NCBI GenBank assembly: GCA_046537875.1
Contig: JBKHJZ010000007.1
Coordinates: 1-46,023 of the forward strand
Direction of reading: 5' to 3'
DNA: 46,023 bases
Origin: JBKHJZ01 sp046537875
GTDB lineage: Bacteria > Actinomycetota > Acidimicrobiia > Acidimicrobiales > VFJN01
Positions 8,309 to 17,066 of the stretch are shown here, one piece after another. Within the stretch, counting starts at the first letter, position 1. The number at the start of each line of letters is the position of its first letter. Under the pieces are notes generated by a model. That model was not told where the DNA came from. It worked only from the letters and a program-made list of their open reading frames with translations, and did not search any database. Position numbers and translations under genes: made by a program.

Positions 8309-9732
8309 GCCGTCCGGCGCCGCAGGCGTCGCTGCGGCGACCGTCGCAGGGCGGAACGCGACCGGATGCGGGGCCGCCGCCACCCGGCGGTGAGCGACCG
8401 GGCGCACGCCCGCCCCCCACCGGGGAGCGACCGGAACCACGACGGCCGCCACACGGCGCGCCCCGGCGCCGCCGCCCGAGCGCGCCGTGGCCGGTGGCGG
8501 CCCTTCGGCGAGCCGGGGGTGCCACCCGGGGACAGGGCCGCCGGGGTGCACGACCGGGAACGCCCGCCGGGGACGCCGAGGCCGGGTCGGTCGGTCCCGG
8601 GCAGCCGCGCGGCGCGGATGCCCGCGTCGCGCGGCCGACCGACCGGTCGTCCGCCACGCCGAGGGTCAGAGCGGGCGGCGGCGGCCGGAGCCGGACGGAC
8701 CGACGCCCGGGCCGCGCTCGACGGCTGATCGCAACGGGCCGGGACCTCCGCCGACGTTGGCACCGCCTGCGGTGGAGCGCCATCGGGATCGCGCTGGCTG
8801 CCTACATCGTGCTCGTCATGGCGCTCGCCCTGGCGTTCGGGACCGAGACCGCGCCGCCCATGTCGGGCATCGACGTCACCGCCGACATCGGTGTGCTGGG
8901 AGACGTCCCCTACGCCGACCTGTTCAACCAGACGATCGCGCTCGGGATCGACCCCCGGCTCGTCGCCGCGGTCGCGTGGGCCGAGTCGGGCTACGCGCCC
9001 GACGTGGTCCAGTGTCGGCGACGCTCCGCCGCAGGTGCGCTCGGGATCATGCAGTTGATGCCGGGGACGGCCGAGATGCTGGGCGTCGACCCCTGCGAGC
9101 CGGAGGAGGCCATCCCCGGAGGCGCCCGCTACCTGCTCCAGCAGTACGAGCGATTCGAGACCTGGGAGCTGGCCCTCGCTGCGTACAACGCCGGGCCGGG
9201 CGCCGTGCAGCGGCACGGGGGCGTTCCCCCGTTCCGCGAGACGCAGGAGTACGTCCCCAAGGTCGTGGGCAAGTGGGAGGAGTACCGGCAGCGATTCCCG
9301 TCGGGCACCGTGGGGGGAGGGGCCGGCGTCGGTCCGCTGGGCAGCACCGCCCGGTTCGTGGACCGCAGGAACACGCCGACCATGCAGCGGTTGCTCGACG
9401 TCGTTGTCCCGAGGTTCGGACGGGGCCACGGCATCGGCTGCTTCCGCAACGACCCGGACGGGGGCGAGCATCCCCTCGGACGCGCCTGCGACTTCATCAT
9501 GTCCCGCCCCCTGAACACCATGCCGACACCCGAGTACCTGGAGCACGGCTGGAGGCTGGCGAACTGGCTGGTCGCGAACGCCGAGGAGTACGACGTCGAC
9601 TACGTCATCTGGCAGGAGCAGATCTGGAGCACCCGGCGTGCCGACGAGGGCTGGCGGCCGTACACCAGGTATCCCGACGGCAACCTCCGGCAGAACCACT
9701 ACGACCATCTCCACGTGTCGGTGCTCCGGTGA
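8305..9732 (+). CDS. Lytic transglycosylase with C-terminal LAS-like domain (VirB1-like)
   Basis: The 475-residue protein has a long Pro/Arg/Gly-rich cytoplasmic N-terminus (about 1-150), one membrane helix (about 160-180) and two outer domains. The first (about 203-320) is a soluble-lytic-transglycosylase (SLT) fold with catalytic-type Glu227 in AWAESGY, then GIMQLMPGT and ALAAYNAGP motifs. The second (about 355-475) carries HPLGRACD (His389, Asp396) and ends HYDHLH (His465, His468, His470), resembling the C-terminal LAS-type/ARB-07466-like domain found in actinobacterial wall enzymes. It probably opens peptidoglycan locally for the secretion channel, the role VirB1 has elsewhere. The ATG at 8305 overlaps the previous TGA. 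Whether the C-terminal domain is an active metallopeptidase cannot be decided by eye. Confidence 0.82.
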   Translation: MSRPAPQASLRRPSQGGTRPDAGPPPPGGERPGARPPPTGERPEPRRPPHGAPRRRRPSAPWPVAALRRAGGATRGQGRRGARPGTPAGDAEAGSVGPGQPRGADARVARPTDRSSATPRVRAGGGGRSRTDRRPGRARRLIATGRDLRRRWHRLRWSAIGIALAAYIVLVMALALAFGTETAPPMSGIDVTADIGVLGDVPYADLFNQTIALGIDPRLVAAVAWAESGYAPDVVQCRRRSAAGALGIMQLMPGTAEMLGVDPCEPEEAIPGGARYLLQQYERFETWELALAAYNAGPGAVQRHGGVPPFRETQEYVPKVVGKWEEYRQRFPSGTVGGGAGVGPLGSTARFVDRRNTPTMQRLLDVVVPRFGRGHGIGCFRNDPDGGEHPLGRACDFIMSRPLNTMPTPEYLEHGWRLANWLVANAEEYDVDYVIWQEQIWSTRRADEGWRPYTRYPDGNLRQNHYDHLHVSVLR

Positions 9733-9914
9733 TGCCGCCCGCTGACGGGCGACGGTCGCGCTCCGCGGCCAGATCTCCCGCATCTGTCGTGCGTGAGAGG
9801 GGCTGACTCGACCTCCCCGCCCGACGGCTCCCCGTCCGATGCCCGCGGGCGCGAGCCGGGCGCGACGCGGGCGGGGAACGGCAGCGCCGTCGAGTGCAGC
9901 GTCGCCTCGGGGCC
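9733..9914 (+). other. Gap between the transglycosylase and second VirB6-like gene
   Basis: This 182-base gap has no supported gene. It contains a 7-bp inverted repeat (GCCCGCG at 9841-9847, CGCGGGC at 9866-9872). It is the only break in an otherwise overlapping or closely packed gene run between 2458 and 12677, apart from short spacers. Confidence 0.5.
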
Positions 9915-12677
9915 ATGACCGGCTGGCGCCGGGTGGTCGTCCGCGGGGTCGTGGTGGTCGTGCTCGCGGCGGCTGTCCCCGGGGCCTGGCCCGCGGACAC
10001 CGCCGCGGCCGCCCCCGCCCAGGAGGACGGGGACTGCGTCGAGATCCTCCGGTGGGTCTACGTCGCTCCGGAGGCGATCACGCCGCCGGACCACCCCGGC
10101 AACTACGGCAACGAGCACGCGATCATCGTCGACCCCCGGTTCCTGACCAGCTACTGCTACACGGACGGCGAATGGCGGAAGACCGCCGACGGCTTCCCCT
10201 ACGACGCCGAGCAGACGTGCATCGTCCTCCTCTACGACCCCGATGAGCACGGCGGGTCGCCACCGCCCGAACGGATCGCGCCGCTGGAGCGGATCGACAC
10301 CTTCGGCCTCGTCGACGGCACGAACGGCGGCCTCGGAACGGAGAGGACGGAGACGTACTGCCGCAACGGGCCCACGTGGGTCCGCGAGGCGCGGGTCGAC
10401 GACTACCCGGACGGCTCGTACACCGAGTGGTCGCGGGAGTGCGTCACGATCGGACCACCCGTGCTCGACAGCCCGATGCGCACGACCCGGCACCCGCGTG
10501 AGCTCGGTGACACCGACTGGAAGGACCTCGTCGAGGCCCCGGAGGCGCCCGGGGCGGCGTTCCCCGCGGCCACGAGCATGGGGCCCGAGGACCTGACGAC
10601 CTACTGCCTCCACGAGGACCGGGAGGTCTGGTACCGGGTGGACGACTACCCGGTGATGGACCTGCTGACCGACGACTTCCGGACGCAGCCACCGGAGAGC
10701 GGCACGTGCGTCGTGATCCGCGAGGCCCACCTGGGCTGGGATCTCGACGACCTGCCCGAGCGGCTGGGCCGATTCGGCTACCCGGGCGACCTCGGCTGGT
10801 ACCAGTCGCGGGACGACTTCTACCGGTACAACGGCGGGACCGAGACCATCGAGCCGAGGCGCACGTTCTGCTACGTGGCCGGCGCGTGGCGTCGCGGCGA
10901 CACGTTGATGAGCATCTGCTCGCCGGAGAGTCGTGACGAACTGCCCCCCTCCGTGCTGCCCCACGGGTGTTGGGGCCTGTTCCCGTCGAGTCACTTCGAC
11001 ATCGGCTACGACGGCGGTGGGATGACGGATCTCGGCAGGAAGATCTTCGGCATCTCGACCGCCGTGACCTTCAACATCGGCAAGGCGGCGATGCAGGTGT
11101 CGCTGTGGTCGATCGGCTGGGCGTACGACTTCAGGATCTCGGGCTACGACCAGTTCGCCCTCGACGTGGCGGAGGACTACCGGCGCCGCGTGGTCGAGCA
11201 CCCGGCGTTCCGGCTGATGGAGATCGCGTGGTTGGGGTTGTTCGCGTGGGTGGGGTTCGTCGCGCTCCGGGGAAAGCTCGCGATGGCGGGCGGCGAGCTG
11301 GTGGTCTCGATCGTGCTGCTGGGGCTCTCGAGCGCCCTGATGCTCAACCGGGCGGACTACATGGCCACCACGTGGGAGCTGATCGACGAGGCGGAGGAGG
11401 CCCTGTTCGCGATCGGTCAGGGGCGGGATCCCGCAGACGGGGCCGTGGCGCCGGAGGTCGAGGCGCTCCAGGCCCAGGTCCACGGCGTGTTCGTCGAGGA
11501 GACCTATGACCACCTGAATTGGGGCGGACCGCTCGACGGCAGGTGCGAGCAGGCCCGCAACGTCGTCCTGGCGTTCGGGCCGCACGGCGACGACGACTTC
11601 CCCCGGGAGGTGATGCGGGACGCGGGGTGTCACGCGGAGGCCGACTTCAACGAGACGCCGGGCGGTCATCGCTTCATGGGGGCGCTCCTGTCGATGGGGG
11701 CGAGCTTCGTGGTGTCGTTCGTGCTGCTGGCGGTGGGGCTCACCGTCATCATCGGCAAGTTCGTCGCCCTGTTGCTGTTCGCGCTGGCGCCGTTCGTGGG
11801 GCTGGTGGCGGTCCTCCCCGCCGGGGGGCGCCGCCTGGCCTGGCTGTGGCTGACCACGCTGGTCCAGATGATCGTCGTGGCGATCGGGATGAGCCTCCTG
11901 CTGTCGCTCACGATGCTGGGCCTCACGAGGCTGCTCGCTGCGACCGCCGATGTCAGCCTGGTCGAACGGTTCCTGCTCGTGATCCTCGTCGTGCTCGTGA
12001 TGGCGATGGCCCGGCGGCGGCTGCTGTCGGGTACGGAGGCGGGGACCGGGCGGATCACGGACAACCTGACCAATGCCCGCCTCGGCGGGGGCGGGGCGCC
12101 GTGGCAGGGCCCCACGGGCAGCCAGGGCGCCCACCTGCTCACCATCGATCGGGGCCTGCGCTACGGGGCATGGGGTACCGCTCTGGCGGCCGCCGCCGTG
12201 GGTCGCGTGCTGGGACAGCGGGCTCGCGAACGGCGGGGGTGGCGCAACAGGCTCGGGGGACGCCGGCTGGGTGACCGGTTGGCGGGCGCTCGTCACAGGA
12301 CGGGCCACGCCAGGTACAGGCAGGGTGTCCGGCGAACGGACCGGCAGGCCGAGGGCCCGGACCTCGGTGCGACGGACCGGCCCACCGGCGTGGTCTCCTC
12401 GACATCCCGGATCGACCCAACGCCGCCGAGGCCGGCGGTCGGCACGTCCCCGCCACCGGACCGGGCGACGGGGACGACCTCGACGCCGACGCACGGAACT
12501 GCGCAGTCGCCGACGGCGGGGGGTCGGCAGTACCGGCTCGTCCACGAGGTCGTTGCCGTGGAGTCCTTCGCACCCCCTGTCCGGCACCCCTTCCGCCGGC
12601 TGGGCGACACGGTCTCCAACCACTTCATCCGGCGCCGTGCCGAGGCGGTCGCCCGCAGCCGTGGCCTGCACGAGTGA
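9915..12677 (+). CDS. VirB6/TrbL-like polytopic T4SS protein, copy 2
   Basis: This 920-residue paralogue of the 5606 gene has the same plan: signal peptide (about 1-34), extracytoplasmic Cys-rich domain (about 35-410), membrane core (helices from about 431, with the conserved block at about 586-655) and cytoplasmic tail. The outer domain has ten cysteines. Eight form four Cys...[Y/F]C...W modules, against two modules in copy 1, followed by the shared CSPES...CWGLFP pair. The ATG at 9915 is preferred over an in-frame GTG at 9894 because it places the first conserved Cys at residue 41, exactly as in copy 1. The cytoplasmic linker differs, but the final 50 residues again match copy 1 (GRQYRLVHE onward). 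Two VirB6-like genes may form a mixed channel or serve different surface partners; this is inference. Confidence 0.8.
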   Translation: MTGWRRVVVRGVVVVVLAAAVPGAWPADTAAAAPAQEDGDCVEILRWVYVAPEAITPPDHPGNYGNEHAIIVDPRFLTSYCYTDGEWRKTADGFPYDAEQTCIVLLYDPDEHGGSPPPERIAPLERIDTFGLVDGTNGGLGTERTETYCRNGPTWVREARVDDYPDGSYTEWSRECVTIGPPVLDSPMRTTRHPRELGDTDWKDLVEAPEAPGAAFPAATSMGPEDLTTYCLHEDREVWYRVDDYPVMDLLTDDFRTQPPESGTCVVIREAHLGWDLDDLPERLGRFGYPGDLGWYQSRDDFYRYNGGTETIEPRRTFCYVAGAWRRGDTLMSICSPESRDELPPSVLPHGCWGLFPSSHFDIGYDGGGMTDLGRKIFGISTAVTFNIGKAAMQVSLWSIGWAYDFRISGYDQFALDVAEDYRRRVVEHPAFRLMEIAWLGLFAWVGFVALRGKLAMAGGELVVSIVLLGLSSALMLNRADYMATTWELIDEAEEALFAIGQGRDPADGAVAPEVEALQAQVHGVFVEETYDHLNWGGPLDGRCEQARNVVLAFGPHGDDDFPREVMRDAGCHAEADFNETPGGHRFMGALLSMGASFVVSFVLLAVGLTVIIGKFVALLLFALAPFVGLVAVLPAGGRRLAWLWLTTLVQMIVVAIGMSLLLSLTMLGLTRLLAATADVSLVERFLLVILVVLVMAMARRRLLSGTEAGTGRITDNLTNARLGGGGAPWQGPTGSQGAHLLTIDRGLRYGAWGTALAAAAVGRVLGQRARERRGWRNRLGGRRLGDRLAGARHRTGHARYRQGVRRTDRQAEGPDLGATDRPTGVVSSTSRIDPTPPRPAVGTSPPPDRATGTTSTPTHGTAQSPTAGGRQYRLVHEVVAVESFAPPVRHPFRRLGDTVSNHFIRRRAEAVARSRGLHE
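11674..11880 (+). repeat. 207-bp perfect direct repeat, copy B (virB6-like core)
   Basis: This segment is identical to 7032-7238. Other shorter identical runs between the two genes, such as about 41 bases starting near 6628 and 11275, make a mosaic pattern. Confidence 0.95.
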
Positions 12678-12717
12678 CCGTCGCGCTCCCGGGTCGCGCC
12701 CGCCGCATCTCGTGGGC

Positions 12718-14802
12718 ATGCCAGATGCAGACCCGGCGCGGCTGTGGGAGATCCGGCGACGCGAGGACCGGCTGCGCCGGCACGTCGAGGCACAGGAGGC
12801 GCAGCTCCGGCGGCTGAGGCGGCACGACGAGGACGCCCGGCGGGCCCTCCGTCGACGGGAAGACGAGGACCGGCGCCTCGGGCGGCGCCTCGACGACGTG
12901 GCCCGTCGCCGCGAGCAGGCCGACCGGTCGCTCCAGCGGCGGGTCGACGACCTCGGCCGGCGCCAGGGCCGGGGCGGACTGGTCGGACCGGTCGACCGTC
13001 GCGTCCAGGAGATCGACGACCGGCTCCTGGTGTGGGCGCCGCCGCTGGCGGCCGGGCTCGCGCTGCCGCTCGTCGTCGGTCATCTCTCGACCTTCGTGGT
13101 GTCCGGGGACGTGCCGCGCTACCCGCTGGGCGAGGCACCGGGGATCCTGTGGCGGTTGCCCGGCCACCTCGGGAGCCCTGGGCAGGCGTGGGAGCCGGTG
13201 AACACCGGCGCCCAGGTTGCGGGACCTGTTGCGTGGTGGGGAACCTTCGTCGTGCTGGCGCTGGCGCTCGCCGGCGTCGGCCTGCTGCTGTGGTCGATGC
13301 GGCAGCGATCCCGACCCGGTGGAGGGCGCAGCTGGGCGCCGGCGCTGGCGCACCGCCGGCTGTGGGTCACGGGCAACCAGCGTGACCGGCTGGTGGTCGG
13401 CACCGCGGCAGGCAGGCGGATCGCCCTCCGCGACCGTCACAGCCTGCTGGTCGTGGGTTCTGCGCACACCGGGAAGACGGCCGGGCTCTCGGTCCCGGCC
13501 GTCCTGGAGTGGCCGGGTCCTGTGGTCGTAGCGGCGGCGAAGGGGCATCTCGTCGACGACACGATCGGCTGGCGCAGCACGCAGGGCGACGTCCACGTGT
13601 ACGACCCGGCCGGCGTCACCCGTTACCACCGATCGGGTTGGTCGTTGCTCGCCGACTGCGCGACGTGGCCGGGAGCGATCCGAACGGCCGCCGACGTGAC
13701 CATGGCCACGCTGGCGTCGGTCGGCTCGGGACGGCCCCCGGACGGCCTGGCAGGGGAGCGGCAGGCCGAGCTGTTGCCCTCGCCGATGGCCACGGCGCTC
13801 GCGCCGTACCTGCTGGCCACCGTGGCCAGCGGGCGATCCCTCGCCGCGACGGCCGAATGGTTGGGGCGCGAGGAGCGCGACGACGTGCTCGCGATCCTCG
13901 ATGGTGTCGACCGCACGGCGGCCCGCGCCCACGAGACCAACCTCGCCCGTTTGGACACCGCGAGATCGGCCTTCCTGCAGGCCATGCACCAGGTGTTGAG
14001 CGTCTACGAGGACCCGGTGGTGGAGGAGTCGATGGACCGGCACGACATCGTGCCGGAGGAGCTGCTCGATGGGGGCGCCCACGCCCTCTACCTGACCGCG
14101 CCCGAGCACGACCAGGAGCGCTTCCGGCCGCTGTGTGCCACGATCCTCCGCCAGGTGGTGTCCGCCGCCTACGAGCAGTCGGCCCGCACGGGGGCCGCCC
14201 TCGCCACCCCGCTGCTGGTCGTCCTCGACGACGTGCCCGGCGTCGCACCCGTCTACGACCTGGCGTCGCTCGCGTCGACCGCCCCGGGGCGGGGAGTCCA
14301 GCTCGTGAGCGTCGTCCAGGACCTGGGCAGGATCCGGGAGCAGTACGGCGAGGCAACCGACAGGCTGGTCGCGAGCCACGGGGCGAGCCTGGTCGTCTCG
14401 GGATCCCGCACGCGGCCGACCGAGCCCCCGCTCGTCGAGCCCGCCCTCGTCGACGAGCTGGGCGCGTGGGAGGCAGCACTGGTGTACGGGACCGGGCCCC
14501 CGACCCGCGTGCGCCTGCGTCCCTGGTTCAGGGATCGCCGGTTGCGGCGCCTGGTGAACACCCCCCAGGAGCGGGTGCACGGGGCGCCGCCGGATGTCGC
14601 GCCGGGACCCGTGGCACCCGACGAGCAGACGAGCGCCTGGTTGCGGCGTAGCACCGGCGGCGTCGGTGGGCCGGACCGCGGGCCGGCCGCTCCGATCGGG
14701 CTGCATCCCGGCCACCGGGATGTGTTCGGATCGCTCGGCGACGACGACACGCCACCGCAGGGCGTGCCCCGGATCCCCGATCCACGGCGCGACCCGCGCT
14801 GA
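12718..14802 (+). CDS. VirD4/TraG-like coupling ATPase
   Basis: The 694-residue protein opens with a highly charged Arg/Glu-rich coiled coil (about 8-100), followed by two membrane helices (about 106-130 and 173-195) and a cytoplasmic motor domain. Walker A is GSAHTGKT at 247-254 (Lys253) and Walker B is LLVVLDD with Asp504-Asp505. The order of motifs and the KGHLVDD and SVVQDLGRI segments fit the VirD4/TraG/TraD coupling proteins that bring substrates to the channel. The ATG at 12718 was chosen because upstream in-frame sequence belongs to the preceding gene and lacks coding character; no good ribosome site is visible. The coiled coil before the helices is unusual, since most VirD4 proteins start close to their first helix. 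It could bind DNA or the VirB6 tails. The gene ends the locus. Confidence 0.82.
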   Translation: MPDADPARLWEIRRREDRLRRHVEAQEAQLRRLRRHDEDARRALRRREDEDRRLGRRLDDVARRREQADRSLQRRVDDLGRRQGRGGLVGPVDRRVQEIDDRLLVWAPPLAAGLALPLVVGHLSTFVVSGDVPRYPLGEAPGILWRLPGHLGSPGQAWEPVNTGAQVAGPVAWWGTFVVLALALAGVGLLLWSMRQRSRPGGGRSWAPALAHRRLWVTGNQRDRLVVGTAAGRRIALRDRHSLLVVGSAHTGKTAGLSVPAVLEWPGPVVVAAAKGHLVDDTIGWRSTQGDVHVYDPAGVTRYHRSGWSLLADCATWPGAIRTAADVTMATLASVGSGRPPDGLAGERQAELLPSPMATALAPYLLATVASGRSLAATAEWLGREERDDVLAILDGVDRTAARAHETNLARLDTARSAFLQAMHQVLSVYEDPVVEESMDRHDIVPEELLDGGAHALYLTAPEHDQERFRPLCATILRQVVSAAYEQSARTGAALATPLLVVLDDVPGVAPVYDLASLASTAPGRGVQLVSVVQDLGRIREQYGEATDRLVASHGASLVVSGSRTRPTEPPLVEPALVDELGAWEAALVYGTGPPTRVRLRPWFRDRRLRRLVNTPQERVHGAPPDVAPGPVAPDEQTSAWLRRSTGGVGGPDRGPAAPIGLHPGHRDVFGSLGDDDTPPQGVPRIPDPRRDPR

Positions 14803-14897
14803 GCGTGCACGCCCGGAGAAGGTCCCTCGTCACTCGATCCCGGGTTCCCCGTCGGCGGCTGATCTCGGAGGTCGGTCGTCGCCGGGCGGTGACCCGG

Positions 14898-16922
14898 TCA
14901 CGACGCCGGTGGCGGCATCTCCCTCCAGTAGCCGGGGAACCCGGGATTGACCATCGCGGGGTCGTCGTCGCCCGTCAGCGCGGCGACCGCGGCCAGCATG
15001 TCGGCGCCGACGTCCCAGCCCACCGAGTTGGTCTCCTCGTAGTGGTCGTCGGGCTCACCCAGCACCTGCCCGTACCGGCAGCTGCCGGCCACCACCTCGG
15101 CGGCGTCCTGGCCGGCCGCTGCGGCGATGTCGGCCAGCGCGGACGGGTCCTCGGTGATCAGCTTGCACTGCTCGCCCGACACCGCGTCGGGGAACTCGAT
15201 GACGCCGGCGTCGTGGAGCGCCTGGCAGGTGCCGGGTCCGGCGAGGGCGTCGCCGACGCACGCGATGCGCCAGTCGGAGATGGGGAAGATGTAGCCCAGC
15301 TCGTCGCTGCCGAGCCCGATGGTCCACCGGTACTCCTCGGGCATGCGGTTGCGGATGTAGCCGGGGGTCGTGTACTCGGACCCGGCGGCGTGGAGCGAGG
15401 GATCGCCCGCGAACCAGTCCTCCGGACGGTCGAGCCAGTCGGCGGGGAGCCCGATGACCAGCTCGCCCGCCACCTCGCCGGGCATGAACATCATCCCCAC
15501 CGGGCCGATGCGCACGTACGCGACCTCGGAGCGGACGTGGTCGCCGGCGCGGATGGTGCCCACCAGCGGGTCGTCGACCGTGGCTCCCCCGTCGGGCTCG
15601 CAGGTGTCGTCGGTCTTCGGCCCCTGGGCAGGACAGGTGTGGAGCTCCGGGAGCTCGTGGCCGAGGTTCGTGCGGCCCGTGGCCGGATCGACCACCAGCA
15701 GCGACCGGAAGCCGATGTGCGACATGCGGGTGTAGAAGGGCTGCCGCGCCACCGAGACGGGTGTGGAGGCCAGGTCCTCCCCCTCGGCGAGGATGCGCAG
15801 GGCCGCCTCGGCGGCCTGGGTGCCGATCACGTGCATGCGGCGGAAGTTCTTGTCGGTGAAGCCGAACGACCCCCCACCGGGCGCCTCCGCCCCGGCCGGC
15901 GGGTCGTAATGGTTCCCCAGCGGGTGCTCCCCGTCGACCTCCCACACGGGGGCACCGAGCGGCGTGGTGAGCGCACCGAGCGCGCCCACCATGTAGAGCG
16001 CCACGCCGCCGGCCCGTTCCTCGATCGTGCGCGAGAGCACGCCGGCGTAGTCGGCCGTGAAGTAGCGACCTTCGGCGTGGCACTCCGACGCCTGCTCACC
16101 CGTCCAGCCGAGGGCGGCGCACTCGTCGGAGATGTCGACCGGTGGCTCCCAGCCCAGGGTGACCTCGGGGTGGTTGTTCCACTGCACCATGGTGGCGATC
16201 ACGTCGCCGTTCGCCGCCCGGGCCTGGAGCACGTTCATCGACGGGTCGATGATCTGGGGGTCGCGACCGTCGGTCATGCCGAACCAGTGGTCGCCCGCGC
16301 CCGCCCGTATCCGGGCGGGGCGCATCGTCTCGACCGCGTCCGCGGCGGCGTCGGCCACCTGGCCGATCATGTGCTCGTACCAGTCGTGGTTCACGTCGAA
16401 CGCGGTGTCCGGCCCGTGGTGGTTGTGCGTGGCCGGCACCAGCACGGTCGTGCGGTCGGCCAGGTGGGCCGGCAGCCGCTCGGCCACCTCCCGGCGGATC
16501 CGCTCGGCGTCGGTGCGGAACACCATGTAGAGGTCCACGGCGACCACGACCACGATGTCGCCGCGACCACGGAGGTCGCTCACGGCGAGCGCCCGGGCGC
16601 GCAGGTCGTCGTGCACCCAGTGCGCCTCCGGGCTGCCGTTGCCCACGGCGATCCGGCCGTCGTCGAACGCGGGGACGAAGACACCCAGCGACGTCGCGTC
16701 GTCGGGAGGCGGCAGCTCGGCCTGCTCCACGTAGTCGGTGGAGCCGTCGACGAGCGGGAGCACCGACCGGCTGGCGGCACCCACCATCGCCGTCGGTGGT
16801 GCCCCGGCGTCCCGGCCGGGTGGCTCCGCCGGCGAACCGGCACGAGCGGGCAGCCCTGCGGCCACGAGCCCCGCGGCCACCAGCGACACGATCACGACTC
16901 CCGTACCCAGCACGCGGCGCAC
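14898..16922 (-). CDS. Secreted neutral/alkaline ceramidase-like hydrolase
   Basis: The 674-residue protein begins with a signal peptide (about 1-29) and then a domain resembling the N-terminal catalytic domain of neutral/alkaline ceramidases. Visible hallmarks are an early Asp/Arg region with GVFVPAF and GNG, the stretch VVVVAVDLYMV, the metal-ligand-like ATHNHHGPD (His166, His168, His169), and WNNHPE. Known relatives cleave amides of sphingoid lipids outside the cell with a zinc ion. The substrate here may be another N-acyl compound. The GTG at 16922 was selected because GGAGGGGGG lies just upstream on the coding strand and the sequence from there is a clean signal peptide; the longer in-frame upstream stretch is Arg/Gly/Pro-rich shadow sequence. 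It converges with the VirD4 gene and diverges from the helicase gene. Several paired cysteines in the C-terminal half fit an exported protein. Confidence 0.65.
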   Translation of the reverse strand: MRRVLGTGVVIVSLVAAGLVAAGLPARAGSPAEPPGRDAGAPPTAMVGAASRSVLPLVDGSTDYVEQAELPPPDDATSLGVFVPAFDDGRIAVGNGSPEAHWVHDDLRARALAVSDLRGRGDIVVVVAVDLYMVFRTDAERIRREVAERLPAHLADRTTVLVPATHNHHGPDTAFDVNHDWYEHMIGQVADAAADAVETMRPARIRAGAGDHWFGMTDGRDPQIIDPSMNVLQARAANGDVIATMVQWNNHPEVTLGWEPPVDISDECAALGWTGEQASECHAEGRYFTADYAGVLSRTIEERAGGVALYMVGALGALTTPLGAPVWEVDGEHPLGNHYDPPAGAEAPGGGSFGFTDKNFRRMHVIGTQAAEAALRILAEGEDLASTPVSVARQPFYTRMSHIGFRSLLVVDPATGRTNLGHELPELHTCPAQGPKTDDTCEPDGGATVDDPLVGTIRAGDHVRSEVAYVRIGPVGMMFMPGEVAGELVIGLPADWLDRPEDWFAGDPSLHAAGSEYTTPGYIRNRMPEEYRWTIGLGSDELGYIFPISDWRIACVGDALAGPGTCQALHDAGVIEFPDAVSGEQCKLITEDPSALADIAAAAGQDAAEVVAGSCRYGQVLGEPDDHYEETNSVGWDVGADMLAAVAALTGDDDPAMVNPGFPGYWREMPPPAS

Positions 16923-17066
16923 CGCACGTCCCCCCTCCGTCGACGTGCCCCGACGCCACCACGGATCCGCGTGTCCGTCAAGGGTCTCGCACCGGTACCC
17001 GGATCCGCCGGCACCCCGGCACCCCGCCCGTGCATCCCCGCGCCCGGACCCCCGGCCAGTGCGCCC

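Larger units (their letters stand above)
2..14802 (+). other. Type IV secretion / conjugation-type locus
   Basis: Nine consecutive + strand genes encode the recognisable core of a Gram-positive-type T4SS: VirB8-like (TcpC), small membrane protein, VirB3-like (TcpE/PrgI), VirB4, VirB6-like, VirB1-like wall hydrolase, second VirB6-like, and VirD4. Start and stop codons overlap at 2871, 5606 and 8305, showing tight coupling. The coupling is broken by a 182-nt gap before the second VirB6-like gene. No relaxase, integrase, replication gene or attachment repeat is visible, so a mobile element cannot be claimed from this window. Confidence 0.75.

Noticed and set aside
5606..12677. The VirB6-like pair as an assembly duplication
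   Set aside because: Only 207 bases are identical. The rest differs in sequence, length and module number, and different genes lie on each side.
14830..14870. tRNA T-arm-like sequence (GGGTTCCCC) after the VirD4 gene, considered as an attachment site
   Set aside because: No matching acceptor stem or anticodon arm could be built around it, and no second copy was seen at the other side of the locus.
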